Assembly: GCA_964235945.1 (NCBI GenBank)
Contig: CAXSDV010000058.1
Location: forward strand, 1 to 15,806
Source of the DNA: JASLDZ01 sp964235945
GTDB taxonomy: Bacteria > Pseudomonadota > Alphaproteobacteria > Caulobacterales > Caulobacteraceae
DNA length: 15,806 bases
Direction: 5' to 3'
This document shows positions 6,497-13,765 of the stretch, one piece after another. Within the stretch, counting starts at the first letter, position 1; each line of letters starts with the position of its first letter. A program made the position numbers and the translations under genes. The notes under the pieces are model-generated. The model ran no database searches. It was not told the origin of the DNA and saw nothing but the letters and a program-made list of their open reading frames with translations.

Positions 6497-6564
6497 CGCG
6501 CGGCGACGGCGGGGCGGCGGGCGAAGGCGTCCACCGCCTCGACGGCGGGGCGGTCGGCGGGCTC

Positions 6565-6580
6565 GCCGGCCGTCGCCGGC
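6565..6580 (+). terminator. Hairpin downstream of the DUF892 gene
   Basis: GCCGGC, a CGTC loop and GCCGGC form a 6-bp stem 68 bases past the stop codon. A second small hairpin, CCGCC and GGCGG, lies just upstream near 6535. No T-run follows either, so a terminator role is tentative. The rest of the 193-base gap before the kinase gene holds an inverted repeat GCGATC/GATCGC (6616-6642) but no clear promoter. Confidence 0.25.
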
Positions 6581-6689
6581 GTCGGATTCCGGGCGTCCTC
6601 CACAGGGATTTGAGAGCGATCGCGTCGAGGCGTCGGGATCGCAAACCCATGAGGGTGACAAGAACCGCGCCCCGTGCCTCCAATAAGGG

Positions 6690-8579
6690 ATGGACGCGCA
6701 ACCTCCTCAGGCCTGGCCCGCCGGCGACGGCGCAATGGCCTCGCTGATCAGGGCGTTCGATTGGGGGGCGGGCCCGCTCGGCCCCCTGGAGGGATGGCCG
6801 GAGCGTCTCAGGGTGGTCGTCGAGATGATGCTCGCGAGCCCCCTCGTGTCCAGCCTCGTGTGCGGGCCCGACCGCATCCTGATCTACAACGACGCGGCCG
6901 CCCGGCTCTACGGCGGCGGCCACCCGGCGGCGCTCGGCCGTCCTCTGCCCGAAACCTTCCCGCAAGGCTGGACGACCGTCGAGCCGCTCTACCGCCGCGT
7001 GGCGGCCGGCGAAACGGTGCAGGTCGTGGCGCAGCCCCTCGACGTGCGTGGCGACGACCTGGCCGAGGAGGCGTTCGACGCCTGGCTGACCCCGATCCGC
7101 GACGAACACGGCGACGTCGTCCACGCCCACATGGTCGGCTTCGAGGTCGGAGGGCGGCAGGCCGCCGAGGCGGCGCTGCGCGAGAGCGAGCTGCGCCTGC
7201 GCCAGTTCGGCGAGGCGTCCCAGGACGTGCTGTGGATACGCGACGCCCGGACTTTTCAATGGGAGTACCTCACCCCCGCGTTCGAGACGATCTACGGCAT
7301 CGACCGCGAGGACGCCCTGCGCGGCGACAACATGGCGAACTGGCTGGACTTCGTGCATCCGGACGACCGGGAGCACGCCGCGGACAGCCTGCGGCGCGTC
7401 AGCCAAGGCGAACCGGTCACCTTCGAATACCGCATCCGCCGCCCGGCGGACGGCCAGGTGCGCTGGCTGCGCGACACCGACTTCCCGATCCACGACTCGT
7501 CGGGGCGGGTCGCGCGCATCGGCGGCATCGGGCACGACGTCACCGAGCTCAAGTCGACGGAGCAGGCCCTCGCAGCGGCCGAAGTCCGCCAGCGCACGCT
7601 GATGGACGGCATCCCGCAACTCGTCTGGCGCTCGTGCGACAAGGGCCTTTGGACCTGGGCGGGTCCGCAATGGCTCGCCTTCACGGGGCAGACGCAGGAG
7701 CAGAGCCACGGGCGGGGCTGGATGGACGTCATCCACCCCGACGACCACGCGGCGACGCTGCGCGCCTGGGACGAAGCGCGCTCGCACGGAATGCTGGACG
7801 CCGAGTACCGCGTCCGGCGCGCCTCGGACGGGGCCTGGGTATGGCACCATACGCGCTCGGTCCCGGTGCGCGACGCCGACGGGCGCATGGTCGAGTGGCT
7901 GGGCACCTCCACCGACGTCCAGAGCCTGCGCGAGCTGCAGGAGCGTCAGAAGGTGCTGGTCGCCGAACTCCAGCACCGCACGCGCAACCTCATGGGCGTG
8001 ATCCGCTCCATGTCCGACAAGACGGCCAGGACCAGCGCCCACCTGTCGGACTTCCGCGCCCGCTTCCGCGACCGCCTCGACGCGCTGGCGCGCGTGCAGG
8101 GCTTGCTGTCGCGGCTGGACGAGCACGACCGGGTGACGTTCGACGAACTGATCCACGTCGAACTGTCGGCGATGGACGGCACGGCCGAGCGCGTGACCAC
8201 CGAGGGCCCCTCCGGCGTGCGCCTGCGCTCCTCGACGGTGCAGACGCTGGCCATGGCGCTGCACGAGTTGGCGACCAACGCGATCAAGTACGGCGCCCTG
8301 GGTCCGTCCGACGGCCGTCTCGCCATCCGCTGGTCGCTGGACCCGTCCGGAGGGACGGGCGAGCCGTGGCTGCACGTGGACTGGCGCGAGAGCGGGGTCG
8401 CCATGCCGACGGCGGAGGTCAAGCCCACCGGAACCGGCCAGGGACGTGAACTGATCGAACAAGCGCTGCCCTACCAGCTCAGGGCCAAGACCTCGTACGT
8501 GCTCGGCCCCGACGGCGTCCACTGCACGATCTCGCTACCCGTATCCGCCAGCACGATAGAGACCGATGGGCATGCCTGA
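6690..8579 (+). CDS. HWE-family sensor histidine kinase with PAS domains
   Basis: This 629-residue kinase has no membrane helix, so it should sense a cytoplasmic signal. The N-terminal region (about 16-155) is the PAS-like module with the family-typical DWGAGPLGPLEGWP. Canonical PAS/PAC domains follow at about 170-288 and 300-412; each has a WxDFVHPDD- or MDVIHPDD-like turn. The phosphoacceptor region has H429 in ELQHRTRN. The ATPase domain shows the features that name the family: H525 and N530 in MALHELATNAIKYGAL and W565-x-E567 in DWRESG, then GTGQGRELIEQAL. HWE and related kinases often act in light, stress or general-stress signalling in alphaproteobacteria. The start at 6690 has AAGGG directly against the ATG, which is unusually close; M16 is an alternative. 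It overlaps the response regulator gene by 14 bases. Confidence 0.93.
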   Translation: MDAQPPQAWPAGDGAMASLIRAFDWGAGPLGPLEGWPERLRVVVEMMLASPLVSSLVCGPDRILIYNDAAARLYGGGHPAALGRPLPETFPQGWTTVEPLYRRVAAGETVQVVAQPLDVRGDDLAEEAFDAWLTPIRDEHGDVVHAHMVGFEVGGRQAAEAALRESELRLRQFGEASQDVLWIRDARTFQWEYLTPAFETIYGIDREDALRGDNMANWLDFVHPDDREHAADSLRRVSQGEPVTFEYRIRRPADGQVRWLRDTDFPIHDSSGRVARIGGIGHDVTELKSTEQALAAAEVRQRTLMDGIPQLVWRSCDKGLWTWAGPQWLAFTGQTQEQSHGRGWMDVIHPDDHAATLRAWDEARSHGMLDAEYRVRRASDGAWVWHHTRSVPVRDADGRMVEWLGTSTDVQSLRELQERQKVLVAELQHRTRNLMGVIRSMSDKTARTSAHLSDFRARFRDRLDALARVQGLLSRLDEHDRVTFDELIHVELSAMDGTAERVTTEGPSGVRLRSSTVQTLAMALHELATNAIKYGALGPSDGRLAIRWSLDPSGGTGEPWLHVDWRESGVAMPTAEVKPTGTGQGRELIEQALPYQLRAKTSYVLGPDGVHCTISLPVSASTIETDGHA

Positions 8580-8949
8580 GAGAACCCTTCGCGACTGCCA
8601 CATCCTGGTCGCCGAGGACGAGTACCTGCTGGCGGACGAGCTGCGGACCGAACTTTTGGAGGCCGGAGCGGTCGTCATCGGGCCGGCCGCCACCCTGGCG
8701 GACGCGATCGCGCTGCTCCAGGACGCCCCGCGGGTCGACGGCGCCATCCTGGACCTCAATCTCGGGGGAGAGATGGCCTACCCGCTGGCCGACCTGCTGC
8801 TCGGGCGGAACGCGCCCTTCATCTTCACCACGGGCTATGACGCGACGGCGATCCCGGCCCGCTTCAGCTCCGCCCCCCGCTGTGAGAAGCCGGTCGACAT
8901 GAAGAGGGTCGCCCAGGCGATCGGCCGCGTCATCCACGACGCGGCCTAG
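8566..8949 (+). CDS. Single-domain response regulator (receiver only)
   Basis: This 127-residue CheY-like receiver has no output domain. The acidic pocket is at E17-D18-E19 (VAEDEY), the phosphoacceptor is D63 in AILDLNLGGE, the switch threonine is in FTTGYD (T88/T89), and the conserved lysine is K108 in CEKPVD. The reading frame overlaps the end of the kinase gene by 14 bases (8 if the ATG at 8572 is used), so the two are almost certainly a cognate pair. Receiver-only proteins partnered with HWE kinases usually relay or drain phosphate, or regulate by protein contact, rather than binding DNA. The target is not evident from this window. Confidence 0.93.
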   Translation: MGMPERTLRDCHILVAEDEYLLADELRTELLEAGAVVIGPAATLADAIALLQDAPRVDGAILDLNLGGEMAYPLADLLLGRNAPFIFTTGYDATAIPARFSSAPRCEKPVDMKRVAQAIGRVIHDAA

Positions 8950-8963
8950 CCGCCCCTCAGGCC

Positions 8964-8999
8964 GACATCAGGTGCGGGCTTCCGTTCCACGGCGATGTC
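8964..8999 (+). terminator. Hairpin after the two-component pair
   Basis: GACATC and GATGTC pair across a 24-base interior that itself has GTG/CAC complementarity. The outer stem extends to GCC/GGC with one bulged base. It lies 14 bases after the response regulator stop and lacks a T-run. It may end the kinase-regulator transcript. Confidence 0.3.
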
Positions 9000-9050
9000 C
9001 GGCTCGTGCGCCTTCGACGCCCCGCAACCTTCTCTTCGGCGCCCGGTTCA

Positions 9051-9071
9051 GATCTCGTCCCGCACGAGATC
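9051..9071 (+). promoter_or_regulatory. Perfect 8-5-8 inverted repeat abutting the dehydrogenase start
   Basis: GATCTCGT and ACGAGATC are perfect 8-base arms around CCCGC, ending 3 bases before the ATG at 9075. In RNA this is a stable hairpin whose 3' arm holds the only plausible ribosome-binding bases (ACGAG), so it could restrain translation. In DNA it could be an operator for a dimeric regulator. Which applies cannot be told from sequence. Confidence 0.5.
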
Positions 9072-9074
9072 GAC

Positions 9075-10058
9075 ATGACAGACACCAGCCGCCGCGCCCT
9101 GCTCACCGCCGCGACCGCGGGATCGGCCGCCGCCCTCGCGGCCGGAACCGCCCAAGCGCAAGCGCCCCAGTCGCCGGGCGGCAAGCAGGACCCGCGCACC
9201 AAGTATCCGCGGCCGCCCTTCCCCGAGCAGTCGCAGCCCTGGCCGGGCTTGGCCGGGCGCATGGACCCGCGACCCGACCATGGCGAGACGAGCTATGTGG
9301 GCTCCGGCCGGCTGAAGGGGCGCAAGGCGCTGATCACGGGCGGAGACTCGGGCATGGGCCGCGCCGCGGCCATCGCCTTCGCCCGGGAGGGGGCCGACGT
9401 CGCCATCAACTACCTCCCGAGCGAGGAGCCGGACGCGCGCGAGGTGATCGGGCTGATCCGTCAGGCGGGCCGCACCGGCCTCGCCCTTCCGGGCGACCTG
9501 CGCAGCGCCGCCTTCTGCCGCGACCTCGTCTCGCGCGCGGTCGGCGGGCTCGGCGGCCTCGACATCGTGGTGTCCAACGCGGGCCGCCAACAAGCGCGCA
9601 CCTCCATCCTCGACCTGACCGACGAGGACTTCGACGCGACGATGAAGACCAACATTTACGCGCCGTTCTGGATCATCAAGGCCGCCGTGCCGCACCTTCA
9701 GCCGGGATCGGTGATCATCGGCACGACGTCGGAGCAGGCCTACGATCCCTCGCCCGACCTCTACGACTACGCGCAGACCAAGGCGGCGACGATGAACTAC
9801 GTGAAGTCGCTGGCCAAGCAGCTCGGCCCCAAGGGCATCCGCGTGAACGGCGTGGCGCCCGGCCCGATCTGGACGCCGCTGCAGGTCTCGGGCGGCGCGT
9901 CGCCCGGCAAGGTCGTGACCTTCGGGGCGACGGCGCCGTTGGGGCGGCCGGGCCAGCCGGCCGAACTCGCCGGCATCTACGTGCGCCTCGCCGAGGACGA
10001 CGGCAGCTACACCACCGGCAACATCTACGGGGCCGGCGGCGGCCAGGGGCAGCCGTGA
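9075..10058 (+). CDS. Tat-signal short-chain dehydrogenase (GSP39-like SDR)
   Basis: This 327-residue NAD(P)-dependent oxidoreductase belongs to the general-stress-protein-39/glucose-dehydrogenase-like branch of the SDR family. The cofactor motif is TGGDSGMG (88-95), N168 lies in VSNAG, and the catalytic residues are S219, Y232 and K236 (YAQTK). The substrate is unknown. The N-terminus, TSRRALLTAATAG followed by a hydrophobic stretch and AQAQA (residues 4-30), is a typical twin-arginine signal. This implies export to the periplasm already folded, probably with its cofactor bound. The ATG at 9075 is chosen because it gives that signal intact. A Pro-rich stretch (31-70) precedes the catalytic domain, as in GSP39 relatives. 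The stop overlaps the next gene's ATG (TGATG). Confidence 0.9.
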   Translation: MTDTSRRALLTAATAGSAAALAAGTAQAQAPQSPGGKQDPRTKYPRPPFPEQSQPWPGLAGRMDPRPDHGETSYVGSGRLKGRKALITGGDSGMGRAAAIAFAREGADVAINYLPSEEPDAREVIGLIRQAGRTGLALPGDLRSAAFCRDLVSRAVGGLGGLDIVVSNAGRQQARTSILDLTDEDFDATMKTNIYAPFWIIKAAVPHLQPGSVIIGTTSEQAYDPSPDLYDYAQTKAATMNYVKSLAKQLGPKGIRVNGVAPGPIWTPLQVSGGASPGKVVTFGATAPLGRPGQPAELAGIYVRLAEDDGSYTTGNIYGAGGGQGQP

Positions 10059-10597
10059 TGCGCGACCGCAAGGCTCCGCACCGGGACGGCGCGGGATCGG
10101 GCGGCCGGACGGCCGTTCTTTCGCTGCTGTTCGCGGGCGCGCTGGTCGCGTCCGCCCACGCCCAGCCCCCGCCCGTCACCGCCGACGACTTCGTTTCCGC
10201 CGCCAGCGGGTCGAACCTTTACGAGGTCATGGCGGGTCACGTCGCCCTGATCGAGTCGCACGACGCCAAGGTGCGCGCCTACGCCGGGGAGATGATCCGC
10301 TATCACACCGCCGCGCTGGACAGCCTGCGCCAGGCGGCGACGCGTTCCGGACTGAAGCCGCCCGACGGCGGGGTGGGGGCGTCGCAGGCCATGCTGCTCG
10401 CCGCCTTGCAGAGCCTGCAAGGGCCCGACTTCGACCAGGCCTACGCCCGCCAGCAGGTGCTCGCCCACAGCGGCGCGCTGACGACGGAGCGGGGGTATGC
10501 GGGCGCCGGCTCCGACCGGAACCTGCGCGCCGTGGCCAAGGCGGATGTGCCGGTGATCGAACGCCACCTCCAGGCCGCCCGGGCGCTCGGCCGCTGA
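10058..10597 (+). CDS. Secreted DUF4142 domain protein
   Basis: This 179-residue protein has a Sec-type signal peptide: basic residues up to 17, a hydrophobic core at about 19-31, and likely cleavage after AHA at 35. The mature part is helical and matches the DUF4142 pattern: DDFVSAASGSNLYEVMAGHVAL, then AKVRAYAGEMIRYHTAALDSL, and a closing segment VPVIERHLQAARAL. DUF4142 is a ferritin-like helical fold of unknown biochemical role, often found beside stress genes. The start overlaps the stop of the exported dehydrogenase, so both products are likely made together and sent to the periplasm. This shared address suggests a joint role in envelope stress, which is inference. Confidence 0.85.
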   Translation: MRDRKAPHRDGAGSGGRTAVLSLLFAGALVASAHAQPPPVTADDFVSAASGSNLYEVMAGHVALIESHDAKVRAYAGEMIRYHTAALDSLRQAATRSGLKPPDGGVGASQAMLLAALQSLQGPDFDQAYARQQVLAHSGALTTERGYAGAGSDRNLRAVAKADVPVIERHLQAARALGR

Positions 10598-10631
10598 GGG
10601 CGGAGTCGGCGACGCCCCCGGGCTATTCGAC

Positions 10632-10648
10632 CCGGACGCGGGGTCCGG
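10632..10648 (+). terminator. Hairpin after the dehydrogenase-DUF4142 operon
   Basis: CCGGAC and GTCCGG form a perfect 6-bp stem around GCGGG, 35 bases after the DUF4142 stop. A second potential stem, CCGGG/CCCGG, follows near 10665. There is no T-run. The remaining 273-base gap up to the reductase gene shows no convincing promoter and no coding pattern I trust. Confidence 0.35.
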
Positions 10649-10870
10649 CGCTTCGCCCACGTCCGGGCCGAGACCCGGGCCTCGCCGCGGGGCGCCCTCG
10701 CCCGCCCCGCCGGTCGTCGAGGTCGCAAGGTCGCGCCCATACCTCCACTCCATGATGGCGGTTCGAGGCGCCGGCGATGTACGACCTCGCGCATCCATCC
10801 ACCTTCGCGTGCAGGTCCGGCTCGGCCGGCCCGCACCCGGGTGGTCCATGGGATGGGCTAGGAGCGGCCT

Positions 10871-12091
10871 GTGCGGACGGTGATACTCGGGGCGGGACAC
10901 GGCGGCGGTTCGGTGGCCGCCCTGCTGCGCCAGGCGCGCTTCGACGGATCGATCACGCTGATCGGCGACGAGCCCCTGCCGCCCTACCAGCGGCCGCCGC
11001 TCTCCAAGGCGTGGCTCAAGGGCGAGGCCGACGGCGAGTCGCTGCTGCTCAAGCCGCGCGAGTGGTACGCCGCCCACCGGATCGACCTGCGCCTGGGCGT
11101 GCGCGCCGAAGCTCTCGACCGCGAGGCGCGCGAGGTGCGCCTGTCGGACGGCTCGACCCTGGCCTACGACCGGCTGGTGCTGGCGCTGGGCGCGCGCGCC
11201 CGGCGCTTCGCGTGGACGGGGCGCGAGCTGCCCGGCGTGCTCGAACTGCGCACCGCCGCCGATGCGGACGCGCTGAAGGCGGTGATCGGCCCGGGGCGAA
11301 GGCTCCTGGTGATCGGCGGCGGCTATGTCGGCCTGGAGGCGGCGGCCTCGGCGCGCGCCCTGGGTGCGGCGGTGGTGGTGGTGGAGCGCGAGCCGCGGCT
11401 GCTGGCGCGGGTGGCGTGCCCGGAGCTGTCCGACTTCTTCCTGCGCCTGCACCGCTCGCACGGCGTGCGCTTCGTGTTCGACGCCACGGTGGAGGCGGTG
11501 GTCGACGACGGCGCGGGCCGCGCCCGGGGCGTGCGGCTGACCGGCGGCGAGGAGATCGAGGGCGACGCGGTGCTGGTGGGCGTGGGCGCGCAGCCCAATG
11601 TCGAGCTGGCCGCCGCCGCGGGGCTGCCGTGCGACGACGGCGTGCTGGTCGACGCCCGCGCCCGCACGCGCGACCCGCTGATCCACGCGGTGGGCGACTG
11701 CACGCGCCGCCCCCTGCCCTTCTACGAGCGCGAGGCCCGGCTGGAGAGCGTGCCCAGCACGCTGGAGCAGTGCAGGCAGGTGGTGGCCGACCTGACCGGC
11801 GCCCCCCGACCCGCGGAGGAGACGCCCTGGTTCTGGTCGGACCAGTACGACTGCAAGCTGCAGATCGCGGGCCTGCCCTACGACGCGGTGAGCGTCGTGA
11901 TCCGGGGCGATCCCTCCGCCGGCCGCTTCTCCGTCTTCCACCTGGACGCGGGGGCGCGGGTGCGGGCCGTGGAGGCGGTGAACGCACCCGCCGACTTCAT
12001 GGGCGGCCGCCAGTTGATCGGCGCCCGCCGCGCCGTCGATCCCGCCCGGCTGGCCGACACCGCCCTGTCGATCAGGCTCGCGGCGGCGTGA
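10871..12091 (+). CDS. FAD-dependent ferredoxin/rubredoxin reductase-type oxidoreductase
   Basis: This 406-residue flavoprotein belongs to the putidaredoxin-reductase/rhodocoxin-reductase family, which passes electrons from NAD(P)H through FAD to a small iron-sulfur protein, often for a cytochrome P450 or dioxygenase. The FAD motif is G7-x-G9-x-x-G12. PPYQRPPLSKAWL (37-49) is highly typical. The NAD motif GGGYVGLEAA is at 149-158, and the second FAD contact is HAVGDC with D276. A Reductase_C-type domain fills residues 320-400. The start is GTG; AGGAG lies 6 bases before it. No ferredoxin, P450 or oxygenase gene is near, so the electron acceptor is unknown. Its 3' end overlaps the convergent esterase gene by 20 bases. 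Confidence 0.9.
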   Translation: MRTVILGAGHGGGSVAALLRQARFDGSITLIGDEPLPPYQRPPLSKAWLKGEADGESLLLKPREWYAAHRIDLRLGVRAEALDREAREVRLSDGSTLAYDRLVLALGARARRFAWTGRELPGVLELRTAADADALKAVIGPGRRLLVIGGGYVGLEAAASARALGAAVVVVEREPRLLARVACPELSDFFLRLHRSHGVRFVFDATVEAVVDDGAGRARGVRLTGGEEIEGDAVLVGVGAQPNVELAAAAGLPCDDGVLVDARARTRDPLIHAVGDCTRRPLPFYEREARLESVPSTLEQCRQVVADLTGAPRPAEETPWFWSDQYDCKLQIAGLPYDAVSVVIRGDPSAGRFSVFHLDAGARVRAVEAVNAPADFMGGRQLIGARRAVDPARLADTALSIRLAAA

Positions 12092-13757
12092 CCGGCGGGA
12101 CCGGACCGCCGCTCGCCGACCCGTCCGCCTCCAGCCTCGTCCACAAGGCGCAGGTGTCCGCGTCGGGCGGGGCGGCGGCGGGCGTCGCGCCGGCCGGGGC
12201 GAACAGGTGGGAGGCGGGCCACCGGAGCCAGGGGTCGAGGCCCGGCGCGTCCGGGGCGCCCGTGCGGGCGAAGGCGGCCCAGCGGGCCTGCATGTCGTCG
12301 GACAGCCGGCGGCCGGCGGCGTCCAGCCGGCGCGGGTCCGCCAGGATCCAGGGGCGCTGGAACACGTAGGCGATCTCCGCGCCGTGGTAGGCCCCGAGCG
12401 GCGGGAAGCCGGGCAGGCGGGGCAGGACGGAGGGCGCCCGCCGGTCGGCGAACACGTAGGTCCACACGGGCGCGCGGGCCGCCAGCAGCGGGGCGGCGCG
12501 CGCCAGGGGGCAGCGGAAGGCGCCGTCCGTCACCGCCCGGGCGTAGGCCAGGGCGGGCGAGCCGTAGGCGGCGACCGGGTAGCGCGCCTCGACCAGCGGG
12601 GCGTCCGCGCCGTAGGCGGCCGCCAGCACCGCGCGGTAGCTCTTCGCCGAGCCCAGCCGGCCGGTGAGGCGCAGCAGGTAGGCGAACAGCCGCCCTTCGT
12701 CCGCATTGGTCCCCATCAGCACGGGAACGGGCGCGAACTCGCCGGCGGCGAAGGCGTCCGCCGCCGGCCGGGGCAGGACGGGCCCGCCCGCCACCGCGCC
12801 CCAGCTGTTCGGACCCAGCACCCCCGGGCGGTGCGACACGACCCGCGCCACCCGTCCGGCGGGCGCCCGGCGCAGGCAGGCCGCCGCCGCCGCGCCGTCC
12901 CGGGGGCAGCCGAGGTCCCGGGCGAAGCGCCGCCCCGCCGCCTCCGCCCGGGCGAGCGGCAGGTTGTCGCCGCGCCCGGTGCAGGCTCCGCTTTCGACGA
13001 TCACCCGCGCGAACAGGCCGCGCGCACCGGGGGCGTGGAGCTGGTGGCAGGCGCTGAAGCCCCCGGCCGACTGGCCCCACAGGGTGACGCGCGACGGATC
13101 GCCCCCGAAGGCCGCCACGTTGTCCCTCACCCAGCGCAGCGCCGCCTGCTGGTCCAGGAGGGCGTAGTCGCCCGACCCGGCGGCCGGATCCTCCGCCGAG
13201 AGCGCCGGGTGCGCCAGGAAGCCGAACGCCCCCAGCCGGTAGTTCAGCGTCACCACCACCACGCCCCGGCGCGTCGCCAGCCGGCTGGGGTCGTAGTTGG
13301 CCGCCGTGCCCGCCGCATAGCCGCCTCCGTGCAGCCACACCATCACGGGCAGGCCCGCCCCCTCCACGGCGTCCGGCGGGGCGTAGACGTTGAGCACCAG
13401 GCAATCCTCGCGCCCGCGCACGAACAGGCCGCCCGGCCGGCCCAGCAGCGCGCGGGGGCTGAGGTTCTGCACGCAGTCGCCGCCGGGCCGCACGGCCTTG
13501 CGCACTCCCGCCCAGGGGAGCGGGCCGCGCGGCGCGCGCCAGCGCAGCGGGCCCACGGGCGGCTCGGCGTAGGCCAGCCCCAGCCAGGCGCGGCCGCCGG
13601 GGGCCGCCACCCCCTCCACCACGCCGCCGTCCACCTGCGCGCGCACGGCCCGCGCGGCGGGATCGCGCACCAGCCGCACCACCGCCCCGGGCGAGGCGCA
13701 GCCGCCCAACGCCAGCAGGACGAGGGCGAGGGCGCTCCGGCCGCCGGCGCGCGTCAC
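12072..13757 (-). CDS. Type B carboxylesterase, lipoprotein
   Basis: This 561-residue alpha/beta hydrolase of the carboxylesterase/cholinesterase family hydrolyses esters. The oxyanion-hole HGGG is at 143-146, the nucleophile S230 is in GQSAGG (commonly GESAGG), the acid is E354 in GTNADEG, and the base is H458 in AYHGAE, so the triad is complete. The N-terminus has a hydrophobic stretch and the lipobox LGGC with C20, so it is probably a lipid-anchored envelope protein. I chose the GTG at 13757, which gives exactly this signal; the upstream open frame runs through the gamma-glutamyltransferase gene. It begins 8 bases after that gene's stop, so the two form an operon. The natural substrate is unknown. 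Confidence 0.92.
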   Translation of the reverse strand: MTRAGGRSALALVLLALGGCASPGAVVRLVRDPAARAVRAQVDGGVVEGVAAPGGRAWLGLAYAEPPVGPLRWRAPRGPLPWAGVRKAVRPGGDCVQNLSPRALLGRPGGLFVRGREDCLVLNVYAPPDAVEGAGLPVMVWLHGGGYAAGTAANYDPSRLATRRGVVVVTLNYRLGAFGFLAHPALSAEDPAAGSGDYALLDQQAALRWVRDNVAAFGGDPSRVTLWGQSAGGFSACHQLHAPGARGLFARVIVESGACTGRGDNLPLARAEAAGRRFARDLGCPRDGAAAAACLRRAPAGRVARVVSHRPGVLGPNSWGAVAGGPVLPRPAADAFAAGEFAPVPVLMGTNADEGRLFAYLLRLTGRLGSAKSYRAVLAAAYGADAPLVEARYPVAAYGSPALAYARAVTDGAFRCPLARAAPLLAARAPVWTYVFADRRAPSVLPRLPGFPPLGAYHGAEIAYVFQRPWILADPRRLDAAGRRLSDDMQARWAAFARTGAPDAPGLDPWLRWPASHLFAPAGATPAAAPPDADTCALWTRLEADGSASGGPVPPVTPPRA

Positions 13758-13765
13758 GCCGCCGC

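Noticed and set aside
6616..6642. GCGATC/GATCGC inverted repeat before the kinase as a regulator site
   Set aside because: Short palindromes of this composition are common at this GC content, and no -10/-35 pair is placed sensibly around it.
6315..8522. A 735-codon open frame antisense to the histidine kinase
   Set aside because: It mirrors the kinase gene in very GC-rich DNA, where stop codons are rare. Its translation is Arg/His/Ala-rich with no recognisable domain, while the plus strand encodes a complete kinase.
10025..11941. Long minus-strand open frame opposite the DUF4142 and reductase genes
   Set aside because: It is low-complexity, spans an intergenic gap and two real plus-strand genes, and has no ribosome-binding site or domain.
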